Below, one piece after another: positions 52,120-64,000 of a stretch of 64,000 nucleotides of DNA. The stretch's first letter is position 1. Each line of letters begins with the position of its first letter. The position numbers and the translations under genes were made by a program. A model generated the notes under the pieces. The model had not been told where the DNA came from and searched no databases. It saw only the letters and a program-made list of their open reading frames with translations. The DNA comes from Epiperipatus broadwayi (lineage: Eukaryota; Onychophora; Udeonychophora; Euonychophora; Peripatidae), in NCBI GenBank assembly GCA_028023455.1, contig JAQFVV010000063.1, positions 5,568,794-5,632,793 of the forward strand. Reading direction: 5' to 3'.

Positions 52120-52125
52120 TTTATT
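52120..52125 (-). terminator. Conserved poly(A) signal in inverted LTR
   Basis: AATAAA on the minus strand, followed by TTGTTTAATTTGTT and TGTGTCGAGTT, parallel to 42147. Confidence 0.5.
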
Positions 52126-54499
52126 TACATTAACTTCAACTAAAAATTTATTTACAATATTTACAGTTTAAAATTAGAAAACAAAGAAAATAAAAATAAG
52201 AAAATAATAATACAATATGTTTACACTGTTATTAACTTATACTCTTAATAAATAATTATACATCCTTTAAAATGCTGTATTAATAACATTGAAGTATGTT
52301 TTCAAAACTTAGACTTTAAATAAATATCATTGAACTTCAATTATTACACAGAAAAATTTATGTAAATAATATTTATGTAGCATATGTAAACAATTAAACT
52401 TTATTAATTAAATTACTACATCACCCAAATATTACTGTTACTTATTTCACTATGTACTAGTATGTGTTCACTCTACTATTAGTATTACTCTAATAGCATA
52501 ATATAAAGCTAATGTATCCTTGTAATGTAATAACAAAGAATTGATTATAATTTTATATTTCACTTAATGCAATTCATGCTATATGTTTTTATTAAATATG
52601 CATTACATATATGTACTGTTAAAATAATAATATTTAAATTATTCATCAATTTCAAATTCATAAAGCACTATATTAGATAAATTTTATGATTCTTTTCTGT
52701 GTGAAATTATTACTTTAATCCATGTGTTATACTACTTCTTCCTAATAAATTTCTATCTACAAAACATCCTTTAAAACTTATTTAAACTTTCCGGAAAAAC
52801 AATCATCTACTTTACATAAATACTAATTATTCAAAACTATTTATACTTCATCATATTCAGTAAACCTTTAATTCAAACATAAACTTCTACATAAACTTAA
52901 CTTAATTTATCCAATAAAATATAATAAAATATAAACTTTGAAATCTCTTCCTAACTTTTAAATAAAATAATTACTGATATGAATAATAAATATAATTTTA
53001 ATACTCTAACATAATAATAATAAAAAAATAAAAAATCAAAATTTATTTACGAAAGAATCATATAATCATTTCTAAGCTTTTATGTAATGTTGTATCATAT
53101 TTGTATCATAAATTCAAATTATGCATATTTAAATAAACTGTTACTGCAAATATAATGTGTGTGTATTTTTTAAAATATTCATACATCCATTCAACACTAA
53201 CATATCATTCGGTTGATCTAAAGAAAACATATTAAATACATCAAAATTATTATTATATAATTTTACCATCAATAATGATTCAATGTACAGTCCATCTTCC
53301 AATATTCTTCAGAATTACAGCTTCATAGAATAAATTACATTTATACTTACAATCATTCTTTAACATATTACGTTTTTATATTAATTATAAGATAAACTTA
53401 TGCAATTAATTATATTATATTACTTTAGTTATTAATTTTAAGAAATGTACCTATCTTATTTTAAATAGATTAATATTATTTAACTTTTATATTAGATAAA
53501 TAAAACAAAAATTATATTACATGACTCCATCGATGTTTTCTTTTCCACCATAAAGTTTTTTTAAATCCTAGGCACATATTCACTAACACACCATTTCCTG
53601 TTTCCGGTCCATCACGTGTTTTTTTAAAAGTTTATGAAAACGAAAATGTTCTTTTTTAAAAACCAAAACAAAAGTTAATAAAATTAAAATAGTTTATCTG
53701 ATCCGGATGCAGTTCTTAAAAAATATTATTTAAAAGTTATTATTCTTGAATTAGTCTATAATTTATGAAAAATTATCATTTAATTATTTTAAATTAACTG
53801 GGACGTCCACGTATCACTTGCGCATTTCTTATCAACATATCTAGGTAAGAATAAGCTTCTTTATTTATAAACGACCTGCGTTTAAATTATTTCAATATAA
53901 TAAGTTTATTATATTAAGATTTTTAGCTAAATATATTTCAATTGATTTGCCTTTAAAATCATCAACATTCAGTCTTTTAAACATAAAGACTTAACAAGGC
54001 AAGTATTTATAAAATTACTTTCATTTTTAATATCTTTACTTAAGATATATTTTTTAAATTTATAGCTTGCAAAAATACTTTCTTCATAAGAAGTACTTTA
54101 TTCTCTAAAATATCTATTCTCTAATAATCACTATTAATTAGCTTTTAAAATTATATACTGTCCAAAATACTACTTTTCTCCATCTCGTAATTTTCCGAAC
54201 TAATCCAGCGTTTGTCATATTTCTAAGGTAAAGTTTCCGATATATTTTCACTATATATGATGTTTCCATGACTATTTGCTTGCAAATTGAGCTTCAATTT
54301 AGAGACGGTTGATTGGGAAAAATTAAATTAACACTGCATATCTATTATTTAAAACTTTTATAGATTATTTATAACGACACTCTTGTAATTTAAACAAAAA
54401 TGATTTTAGAGCGTCTATAAATTTACTTAGCTATTTTCTAATAGCACAATTAACTTGAAAATTCAATCACGAAGTCCTCCCCTAACAATTGAACTGAGC

Positions 54500-54532
54500 T
54501 TTTATACCGGAAGAAACTTCCCATTTGATTGG
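54500..54532 (-). promoter_or_regulatory. Conserved CCAAT and TATA boxes in inverted LTR
   Basis: On the minus strand CCAAT (54532-54528) precedes TATAAAA (54506-54500) by about 21 bp, then a G-rich TTAGGGGAGGA, matching TTATCGGGGGAG in the intact LTR. Confidence 0.55.
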
Positions 54533-55466
54533 TACATTTAAACAATCAATTTGCTGGCTTATTTACATATTTACCAACAACACAAAATTAAAAATAAATA
54601 ATGACTTATTTAATATTTAATATTTATTACATTATTACATTTTTAAAATAATTCTTATCGTTTATTTAAATCTATTAAACACTTTTAAAAAAATATATTA
54701 TTTCACTTGATTTTAATTTTAACTTTTATAAGATTATTTTTAAATAAACTAAGTATTTTTTATACGTCATATTTTTAAAACAATATTTTAAAATCAGATT
54801 TAATATTCTACATTGATTTATCTTTATTTTATCTCGTGATAGCTCACGTATTATTTATAAATTTTATAACATGATTTTTTTTAAAATAGTTATGCAACTT
54901 TATTAGATAACTTCCACGCATGCTTGTGTATATTTACTTAACATCTGTTTTTTTATAACACAAGAAACGCTTATCAACGTCCAAAAATAAACTAACAATT
55001 GCATTTTTTAAAATAAATATTTTTAAAATAAATAAGATATTACAACAGATTTTAAAACAATTATTTGATATCATTAAAATCAAATATTAATCTTTTATTT
55101 AAGTACTTACAATAATTACAATATTTATATTCTTTTATAATATTATTTTATCAACAATAAATATATGCATTTAATTTTAACTTGTCTTTTAAACATCTCA
55201 GCTTTAAATATTTATTTATTAAATATATTAATGCAGTATTGATTATGGCCATTTTTTCCAATTATATATTATAATCATCATCATTTAAAATGTCTCTCTT
55301 TATATCAGCACAATTTTACATATCAAATACTCATAGATTGCTTTCATTAAATCTTTTTAAATATTACCATAAGCAAAATCAACATCACATATTCAAATAT
55401 ATCTTAAATTTAAAATTTTTAATAGATTAGCACAAAATTAAATGGTGACCCATACAAAAGGGCACA

Positions 55467-55489
55467 ATATATATATATATATATATATA
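55467..55489. repeat. (TA)n array abutting the inverted LTR start
   Basis: 23 bp of TA directly next to the LTR terminus. The flanks read GGCACA...TTGTGC, a short inverted pair. Confidence 0.92.
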
Positions 55490-55802
55490 ATTGTGCTGCA
55501 AATATACACATATAAACCCATTATCCCTTAAAACATATTTATTTCAATGCAACCTTTCTTAAATAAAAAATTTATATAATTTGCTTGTGGTGCAGTTTGT
55601 TAAAAATAGAATTCGTGGGGGAAGGAGGCATAAACATGGATGGTCCTTCAGAAAACGATAGTAAACATTTTTTGTATATAGTCTTTTGGTAAAAATTACT
55701 AAACGAATATTTTTATAAATATCTTTGTTAATCATGTACTGTAATCACTAACCCTAAGTAAAATATTTTTTTTGCTTATTTTTTTAAGCATGTTTACTGA
55801 TA
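55490..55802 (+). repeat. Family-2 internal 3' remnant upstream of copy B
   Basis: The part from ~55735 (TAATCACTAACCCTAAGTAA ... GTTTACTGATA) matches the sequence upstream of copy C. Before that, ATTCGTGGGGGAAGGAGGCA is a purine-rich patch. No coding sequence. Confidence 0.5.
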
Positions 55803-56179
55803 TGTAATGGGTATATATGCCGTTACATTATTTTTTTTAAAAATTGAGACATTGAAAAGTTTGCATTTCAAAACTTTTTTTTAAGACATAAAAATTGAAA
55901 ATTAATTCCATCTTAAACTCGGATATATATAAAATCGCACAGATGAAAAAAAATATTAAAATAAAACTTTATTAAAAAGAGAAAAAGTATTTTAAAAGCA
56001 AAAACTTAAAAGATTTAGAGATAAAAGTATATCTTTAAGTTTGCAAAATAATTTAATTAATTCTATTGTATAAAATGGAAATGATTATTTTAATTAGTAA
56101 AAGTAAACTAGCCCTTGGGCATTTCAAAATGTATAAGCAAAGGTCAGATAGGAGAGGAAAAACAATAGGAACAGAATGG

Positions 56180-56278
56180 CCAATGAAAGAAATCCATCGG
56201 GAAATCGGACCTCAGCAAAAGGACCACCACCATCATCATGATGTAATGTCTATTGGATCCAAAAGTTTACATATAAAA
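56180..56278 (+). promoter_or_regulatory. LTR promoter: CCAAT and TATA boxes (copy B)
   Basis: CCAAT at 56180-56184 and TATAAAA at 56272-56278; spacing as in copy A. Confidence 0.6.
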
Positions 56279-56737
56279 GAAAAATTTTGAAAATAAATTT
56301 TTAGTGAGTGAAGAAAAATTAAGAGAAGACAGAGATGTGTGATAGCAGTGGCAATATGTGTTAGTGTGTAGTTGAAGGAGAAGGAGTTGAAAAGATGCAC
56401 TCTTCAATCCCTTCAGTTTTGCTAAAAGGAAAGAGAAATAACATCATTTTTCCTATATTGAGGACCACAGGACATCGGGTATTAATGCTGGCTGCAAATG
56501 GCAAGCAACTACAAGAAATTAGAAACTATGGACATGTTAAAATCGTAAGAACTTTATGAAATCTAATGAATATTAATTAATTTGAAAACAATAAGAACTC
56601 TAAAATGTAAACTTTCCCTGTATTTTAATGATAGGAATAGAATCCCATCTGACCAACGTAAATTAATATTATTAATGTCATTTGATGTATTTTTTAAAAT
56701 CATTTCCATTTAATTTTTTTTTGCCTTTTTAAGTTTT

Positions 56738-56766
56738 TATTATTATTATTATTATTTTTTTGTTTA

Positions 56767-56830
<64 letters not shown>

Positions 56831-56841
56831 TTATTATTATT
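56738..56841. repeat. (TTA)n microsatellite in LTR copy B
   Basis: About 100 bp of TTA with short interruptions. Copy A has only a few units at the same place (33675). Confidence 0.95.
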
Positions 56842-57800
56842 TTTTTGTTTAACAATTTTTAATAAATGTTAAATTTAAGTTGGTCGTGAATGTCTGCATA
56901 GATTTGTAAAATTATATATGTTAGCTTAAGGGAGGGTATTCTTAGGCTATTTGTTTCATAGTTAAATTGGGTCAATGGATTGGATATATTGGTGTAATTA
57001 GTAGATGTAGTATGAGATTCGCTACTTGCAGGATCGATTTATATGCCACACACCCTCTTTTTGCCTATGGAATGGGACAATAAGATGGAAAACATAGTCC
57101 CTTCCTATGGAATTTTTTTGTTTATTGTTCTTCTTGCTGATAGATGTAGCATTCCTATTTGGTTGAGAGTCAATGTCTTCTATTAAACCATGCTGTTCAG
57201 ATGTACATTCTTGACAGTATGTCATTTTGGTGCTGTCGTATTCATGCTACATTGAATACATCAATATACTAGATAGATTGGCGTTGGTTTTGACTGTGAA
57301 CTTTTGGCCTAAGGTTAAATCAGGGATAAAATATTTTCTAGACAAATGCAATCTATGTAGTCTATTCATACTCGACTCTTTAATAAAATTTTCAACTCAT
57401 CTGTGTGAACTTATAAAAGTTAAAATATAAATTAAATTCTAAAATCAAGTTAAATTATAAGGTAAAAGTAATGCTAAAAAATGATTCAAAATTTATATGT
57501 GCGTTAATAAATGTTTGTGTGTATAATTACTGGCAGTGGCTTATTTTTTTTTTTTAATATTAAAAATATTCTTAGATAAGAATATATAAAATATAAATCT
57601 CTGCTGTTCCACTGAGCTAGTGACATTGGGCTAACGGTCAGAATAAAATATATATAAATTAAGATCTTAACAGTGCATATCTGCCTACTATATAAATTTT
57701 TTAGGTTCAAATGCCTAGATGGCGCCCTTGTAGTGCATATCTGGTAAGACTGTTAGCTTCAATCTTCTCCCCGATCATTATAATATATATATATATATTT

Positions 57801-58129
57801 AGAGCAGAAGCCACCAATAAATAACTATTCTATGTTCAGATAATAAAAACAAATAATCACAGAAATATTATGGATTAGAAATAAATTTTGCTATGATTAT
57901 TCAAATTAATTTTTTATTGTATGGATATTTTTTCAGAAGCTATCTTGTGATGCTTTTTTAAAATTTAAATATATATTTTAGTGTAATACACACATATCAA
58001 TGTGTGATACATTGAACAAAAAATAAAGCTCTTTCCATTCTTTATTATATTTTTATGTAGATGAATAAACCAATTACAACACTAAAGTTCACAAATGCAT
58101 AAATTTTAATACAGAAAAAATGTCTGCAT
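57801..58129. other. AT-rich spacer
   Basis: No supportable feature seen. Confidence 0.5.
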
Positions 58130-58890
58130 TTTTGTTTTTCATAAATGTACCTTTGAGGTCTTTCTAGAAATGATATATATTGCAGAGGCTTCTACTATGT
58201 GGTGATGCTGAACTGAGATCAGTCCCATGTAGCTATCTGGCTTGCTATGCTGAGTTTGAAGACATTACATGTCTAAAAGATTCACACTTGCAAGCTGAAT
58301 AGAAACTGTTTCATAAACGCTCAGAGTTTGTGTTTAGATCTAGTTTTTAAAATTCCTGTCTTTCACTGATGATAGCAAATAGCTTGAAATCATGATCTGA
58401 AAGTGGAATTAAAGTTAGAGATAGTGAATGCATGCTCTGACATTTATGTAAATATATGCTTGATGGTGTTTTTGGTAGAATGTCATCTGTTGACATAAAT
58501 ACAAGCATTAGCAAGTTTTTAACTTGTTTTTTATTTATCATAAATGTACCTTTGAGGTCTTTCTAGAAATGATATATTTTGCAGAAGCTTCTACTATGTG
58601 GTGATGCTGAACTGAGATCAGACCCATGTAGCTATCTGGCTTGCTATGCTGAGTTTGAAGACATTACATGTCTAAAAGATTCACACTTGCAAGCTGAATA
58701 GAAACTGTTTCATAAACGCTCAGAGTTTGTGTTTAGATCTAGTTTCTAAAATTGCTGTCTTTCACTGATGATAGCAAATAGCTTGAAATCATGATCTGAA
58801 AGTGGAATTAAAGTTAGAGATAGTGAATGCATGCTCTGATGTTTATGTAAACATACGCTTGACGGTGTTTTTGGTAGAACGCCATCTGCT
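58130..58890 (+). repeat. ~430-bp repeat family, two tandem forward units
   Basis: Units start near 58135 and 58530 and are very similar to each other and to 5608-6505, 52 kb away. Each carries, on the minus strand, a frame reading PKTPSS then SLSLTLIPLSDHDFKLFAII, which is interrupted by a stop in the copy near 5.0 kb. Ends in a short TA run at 58893. Confidence 0.85.
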
Positions 58891-58999
58891 GACATATATA
58901 TATATATATAGATTGAACTGGGTCTGTTTAATAGAAGTTGTATAATTGAATTCAAACCTTATTTATCATACTTTTAAGTTGTATATTTTTAATATTACA
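58891..58999. other. TA run and AT-rich spacer
   Basis: TA at 58893-58910; nothing else seen. Confidence 0.6.
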
Positions 59000-59300
59000 T
59001 GAATGGACTGGCCCTTCAAGCAGAGGGAAGAATACCATCAATGATACCCATGGTCACACCAAGCTATGCAAAGCATAACATGATCACATTTCCAGAGCAT
59101 GGTCCACCTTGACTGCTAGATTCAAACCCCTACTATCCAAAACATTTTATTTGCTAAGAGGTAAACCTCAGGTGCCAGCTAATCATAATTTATATTAGCA
59201 TGTCTGGTTAGTAGGTCCATAACCCAGCACTTGAAATATCCTATGACTAGCTCACACTCTGGCTCATGGTCCAGCATATTTACTTAATACATAAAATAAC
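59000..59300 (-). repeat. Possible tRNA-derived SINE
   Basis: A higher-GC patch. On the minus strand AGCTGGCACCTGAGGTTTAC (59180-59161) resembles box A and GGGGTTTGAATC (59130-59119) resembles box B, about 40 bp apart, the usual layout of a tRNA-like SINE head. No tail repeat or target duplication was fixed, so boundaries are approximate. Confidence 0.35.
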
Positions 59301-61499
59301 TTTACATTGATTTACTGGTAAGATAGTGAGAAGAGAGAAAGAGAAAATAGACAAAATAAAAATTATGGCAAACATTAATATTTATTTAACCATTTGCATA
59401 TATAACACAATAATATTGACATTTACATATGAAAAACATATAAGCAATTATTCAGTCTAAATTATGATAGTCCTTCAGAATTAAAGTTTCTTTCATTTAA
59501 ATATAAGGTGTCTATAGATAGTGATCAAAATATATTTCATTATTTAAAGTATCTTTACCTAGGCTTTCTCTTGTGTGCATTTTCCAAACTGTCGGCTTTT
59601 TGGTCCTCCATCGATAGCTTCATGGCTTGTTTCTGTTCTGTGACTCCACAATGGGGTAGAGATAGAGAATAGTTGTAGCATCTATTTTATAATTTTAGCA
59701 TGAGTTTCCAGCACTTGTTTCAGGCAGAATAGTTGACTTGTGGAGGTTTTATTCAGGCATGAAGCCCAGTTTACTACATCTGAATGTCTAGCATGCATGC
59801 TACTAGTTTTGCATCTTGTCAAAAAGATTCTCTGTGGCAGTAATTGATTGTCTTATTACTTACTGCATTTATAGTTTTGAATATGAAGATCTCTAGTTGT
59901 TTGGATTCTCAATGAAACTCAGACTCTGCATTCTTTAGAAAGAACCCAAACTCTGGTCTAATAGCAATGCAAACGAATTACAGATTGCAGCCCTGACTGT
60001 ATTAATCACAAACCAGACTGAAAACAATAAAGAGAGCAACTAATATAAACTTTTTTTCTTCTATTGTTTTAATTTATCTTTTTTTTTTTAATTTTCGATC
60101 TTAACTTGAAATGTCTTTTAATTATTTTTTCATTTTTTTCAAATAAATGGGTTTTTTTTTACATTTGCCTTTATCTTAATCCATTGAGATTAATCTAAAC
60201 AATCTTGATAAGATAGTTTACAGTTTTTTTCATTAATTCAACTATTGATTTTGATTTTATTATTAATCAGAAATTTTATAAACTAATTAATTACATTTTT
60301 GAAAGTTTTCTTTCTTTGCAAACGCTTTGACATATGGGGAAAAATTTTTTTTTTGCATATTTATTTAGTTTTTACTTCATAAAAGCTCTTTTCTTTAAAA
60401 AGAGAGAGGAAAAATAAATTAACTTTTTTTAATACTATTATCCATTTCTCCCCCTTCCTACTCTTTGATTTTTAACACTTTATAATACTAAAATAAAGCA
60501 ATATATTTTATTTTTTAAATTTTTGTTTAAAAAAAATTTTTAAGCCGCTTATAATTTAATTTTTTCTTAAAAAATTATGAAACATGTAATACTGTTGAAT
60601 AGCAGTACAATATGTTGGTATAAATTAGTGTTTTGAATTATCAACATGATGTGGAGAAGCTTATTTTTGTAATGGTATTAATTAGAATGTAATGAACTAC
60701 TATCAGGTATATAAAAATATCCCATCATGTTTGGATACCGATTTTGTAATGTAATCAAAAAACTATTATTATCCTAGTGAAGCAACATATGCTTACATAT
60801 ATAATCTTCATGATAATTTTTCTTAAAGATTTTAAAATTCTATTATAATAATAATAAAATGTCTTTTTATTAAAATACTTTTAAATGATATAGAATCAAG
60901 CACAAGTGTATGGGAGTATAAATGATAAACAATTAGTTCTAAGTAGCAATAATAAAAATTCGTTCATATTATATAAAGGCTTAATAGATTTGTAAAGGCA
61001 GGAACTACAATTAGTTATATACCCAATTAGACCACATATAATCAGTCAAAAATATATAATTATATAGAGGGTTGAAGATTATTTCTTTAGAAACAATTAC
61101 TTGGTTTAAAGTAACATCTATAAAACATTTCCTTAATATTATTTAAAATCTTAATGGAATTTTAAAAACAGGATGTAAAATTATTTATATCCACAATTAA
61201 TCAAAATATAATTAATCAAATATAGTTGTTTTACAGACATATTTAATTATTATTTTAAACTTTTATTTAATTTCTGAATATAAAAATATTTCTTTTTGCA
61301 TTGTATGCTTAAAGATAATGATTTGCAACCTTTGGTAATATGGTAAAAGGTAGTGATTAATATTCAATTATCATAAGGGATGATGAACAAACAAAAGGGA
61401 GTCTGAATTTATAAAAATTTGGATCAATTAATAAATAAGATATGTATTTTATATAGTGCTATGTTTATAAACTGTAATATTAATAATCAGCCATTAAGC
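59301..61499. other. AT-rich stretch, no gene seen
   Basis: 59540-59990 is somewhat less AT-rich, but no reading frame, RNA or repeat is recognisable. Confidence 0.45.
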
Positions 61500-61641
61500 T
61501 AATGCACATGCGCTTTGTGGATTTTTAACTATAAATGAATACTGATGATGGATTCTATCTTTTCACAAAGATTTTTATCTTGTGTTTGAAAATTGAGAGT
61601 ATTCATTTATAATTAAAAATCCACAAATCACATGTGCATTA
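61500..61641. repeat. Small foldback element, 142 bp
   Basis: The outer ~44 bp on each side are reverse complements with a few mismatches (TAATGCACATG, TTTGTGGATTTTTAA, TATAAATGAATACT). The loop is about 50 bp. Confidence 0.85.
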
Positions 61642-62023
61642 TCAATTAATAAAAGAAATGTTTACCATAAGCTGAAATAAAGATTTATCAGCAGTAACAT
61701 TTTTAAAAGCTAAATCCGAACACTTTTTGTTTACAAATCATATAAAAAATCTATGAAAATGTATATTTGAGTCTGTCTTTTAACAAATTCAACAAGGCTG
61801 TCAATCATCCTGTCATGTGAAGCCATGAACCAAAAAGAAAACAGTGAGTAGAGAAGCTAATGTCTGCTTCCCCTCTACTATCCGAGGAGAGTGCTAGTTT
61901 GAATATCAATATAGTTTGTGAATCCCTATCCATCTAAAATGTTTGCCAAGTGTGCTTGTGTGCTGATGATCCTGAATAATATATCCGGTGACCTGCTGAT
62001 TAATCATATCTATATGCTAATGC

Positions 62024-62028
<5 letters not shown>
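61642..62028. other. Unassigned, mildly GC-richer stretch
   Basis: 61830-61990 has a box B-like AGTTTGAATATC, but no convincing box A. The 93-codon frame running into the TA array is not credible as a gene. Confidence 0.35.

Positions 62029-62118
<90 letters not shown>
62029..62118. repeat. (TA)n microsatellite
   Basis: About 90 bp of TA. Confidence 0.97.
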
Positions 62119-62120
<2 letters not shown>

Positions 62121-63623
62121 TGAACCTACTGCTCAGCTGTGCATCCATTTGAGTAATAGAAAAATAAACTCAACTAGTGAATTACACTACCCACTATAGT
62201 CCAAAAAAAGCCTTTTTGCAGAATAATAGTTATCTACCAAGAGATGAAAAAGGCTGCCAAATTATGAAGTGGAATATGAATTGCTCAATGTGGAAAGCTT
62301 TGCATCATAACACTTACACACTGCTTTTTATACATAGCTATATATCAAACCCTTCACAAAGGTTATTGCAGAACTATTGAACCCTCAATACAACATTTCT
62401 GTAATCCAGAAATACCAGTAAAATGTAAACAATTCAGATTTATTTTTGTGTTTCCCTTCTTTATCAATTTTTTGTATTTTTCTTTCATATTATTATATTA
62501 TCTAATCTTGTTCACTGTGTGTGTTTAAATGTTAAGCTCATCTGTCTATGCTAAAGAATGGCTATATGTGATCATTTTATTAAAATCTTATATATGTGTT
62601 ATATTTGTTATTGAGCAATCAGATGATAAAAGGGCTGTTATATAAATATATTTTCTTTTATCAATTCTAAGAGTCATCTCTCTCCTGATCTAAGAAATTT
62701 ATTTACTAAAAACATAGATATGCTTTGACCCCTTTACTTACCCAGCTCAAGTATTTTCTTTTCTTTAGTAATGTATTTATTTATTTATTTGTTTAATTTA
62801 GAATTTTGCTCTCTTAATAAAATTGTCATGGTCAACAAAACTCTGTTAAGAAAATATAAAAACAAAAGTTATTTTACATTTTTAAGGGATATTAAGATAT
62901 TCTAGATAAAATAATTTAATGTCAATATTTTAATATAGGTTAAATTATAGTTACATGTTAAAATGTCAGACTCCATGCTCAGCTACTTTGTATACATTAA
63001 TTAATATTATGCACTTTGCATGAATACAATATTTAGGGTGGATTTCAAATAAGCAGTGGTTAATGGGATATTTTATTATCCTGTGAGTATTTATATTCAT
63101 TGAGCTAATAAGGCATTAAACACTCTAGGTAATGTAATATATATGACCACTTGTGCAACCCCTTTAAAGTGACAACTCATGCTTGTTTTGGTGTAATTGT
63201 AATTTCCAGGCTTTAATAATCGGAGTTTCCATTGATAGGTTACCTTTTTTTCATGTTATAAATTTATGTATTAGTTCTATAAGCAGATGATTCTTCCTAA
63301 GAAAAATAAATTATATGGGTGTTTTCTAAATATCACCATACTAAGACATATTGTACCACTAATGAACAGTGGTACATGTTCATAAATTTCATAAATTATA
63401 AAATTTTAATAAAAAAATAATTTGTAATTAGTTAAAGAAGTTTAAACAAAAATAATGTTGAATTATTTTATCAAGAAGTGATTACACTAAAAATCTCGTT
63501 CAAAAGCATTAATTATAAAAGTTTAAAAAAGAGAAGTATAATTCAGAAAGTTTAGAGTTTTTTTTATAAGTGTAGATCATCAGAGGGTAAATCAACATGT
63601 CATGTATTAGTATAACTAGTTTA
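62119..63623. other. AT-rich non-coding stretch
   Basis: No supportable gene or element seen. Confidence 0.5.
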
Positions 63624-63780
<157 letters not shown>

Positions 63781-64000
63781 TTGAGGGGGAATTTAACTAA
63801 ATAAAAAAGATTTAAAAACTATATTTCTATTTTTTCAAGTATTTAAAAGAAAATAAAAAATGCATGTATTGATTTTAAAAATACACTAAAATGTATATAT
63901 ATATATAAAAGAAAGTTGAATTAAAAAAACAGAAAAATAAAGTTTGTAATATAAAAGTTAAATTAAATTCAAATATTGCTCAATTGATAAGCAAAGATGG
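63781..64000. other. AT-rich end of window
   Basis: Nothing recognisable. Confidence 0.5.

Larger units (their letters stand above)
51225..55466 (-). repeat. Diverged, inverted LTR of the giant-LTR family
   Basis: Its reverse complement runs collinear with the giant LTR but at much lower identity. Anchors: TACATTGAGTCAATAT and CTCAATGGCATAAGAATACT (51.45-51.50 kb), CTCAGGTTC (51.63), GGGATTTTATATCA (51.69), the poly(A) region (52.08-52.17), GATCTAAAGAAAAC (53.21), the promoter (54.48-54.53), and the terminal GACCCATACAAAAGGGCACA matching GACCTATAGAAAAGGTTACA. About 25 bp of the LTR tail are lost at the TA array. No internal region follows, so it is a solo LTR or a truncated copy. No intact ORF inside. 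Confidence 0.82.
55803..57785 (+). repeat. LTR of family 2, copy B
   Basis: Starts TGTAATGGGTATATATGCC and is collinear with copy A, plus a TTA microsatellite expansion at 56738-56841. CCAAT (56180) and TATAAAA (56272) are kept. It ends ...GATCATTATAAT at a short TA run (57783-57800) instead of a PBS, so this is a 3' or solo LTR whose end abuts TA. The 74-codon frame at 56066 parallels the one in copy A and spans the promoter. Confidence 0.8.

Overview
The window is AT-rich, intron- and repeat-type eukaryotic DNA. It is packed with (TA)n, (TCTA)n, (AAT)n and (TTA)n microsatellites, foldback elements, tRNA-like SINE-type sequences, a broken hAT transposon and several LTR elements. I see no convincing host protein-coding gene, rRNA or CRISPR. 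The repeat style (very long TA arrays, TCTA arrays, ~430-bp interspersed units) looks like a cephalopod mollusc, probably an octopus. That is inference from general appearance, not from a marker gene.

Layout. 1-13.5 kb: AT-rich DNA with foldback elements (1.5-2.0, 6.52-6.76, 9.09-9.44 kb) and a ~430-bp repeat family that is tandem and switches orientation at ~5.61 kb. 13.58-16.15 kb: a hAT element with terminal inverted repeats, a near-perfect 8-bp target duplication and a dead transposase. 17-18.4 kb: a probable LTR-like unit between TA arrays. 21.4-23.6 kb, minus strand: a decayed coiled-coil (Gag-like) coding stretch with two primer-binding-site-like motifs upstream. 25.0-26.2 kb: a half-foldback and a ~700-bp foldback with a tRNA-Val-like sequence in its loop. 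29.5-30.6 kb: a large TCTA/TA satellite block. 30.6-37.7 kb: three head-to-tail LTRs of one family (about 1.8-2.1 kb each, 'family 2'), one of them mosaic; a fourth lies at 55.8-57.8 kb.

The centrepiece is 38,183-51,161: a 13-kb element with two ~4.9-kb direct repeats (~97% identical by eye in the stretch compared) around a 3.1-kb internal region. It has LTR-retrotransposon signatures: TGTAACC...GGTTAGA ends, a tRNA-Lys-like primer-binding site and a polypurine tract abutting the second LTR. Its internal region encodes only coiled-coil, Lys/Glu/Asn-rich protein (85 aa plus 545 aa, overlapping at ATGA), with no protease, reverse transcriptase or integrase. It is a large-LTR, non-autonomous ('LARD'-like) element. 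A second, strongly diverged LTR of the same family lies inverted at 51,225-55,466. It keeps the CCAAT box, TATA box, splice donor, splice acceptor and poly(A) signal. All the LTR ends at the outer edges of this cluster abut (TA)n arrays, which suggests insertion into TA microsatellites.

How it might work (inference): the LTR promoter drives a transcript whose first exon is spliced within the LTR; the internal region has its own TATA-like sequence ahead of the coiled-coil ORFs; enzymes would have to come from an autonomous relative outside this window. The rest is relics and simple repeats; stretches listed as 'no gene seen' were read without finding anything supportable.
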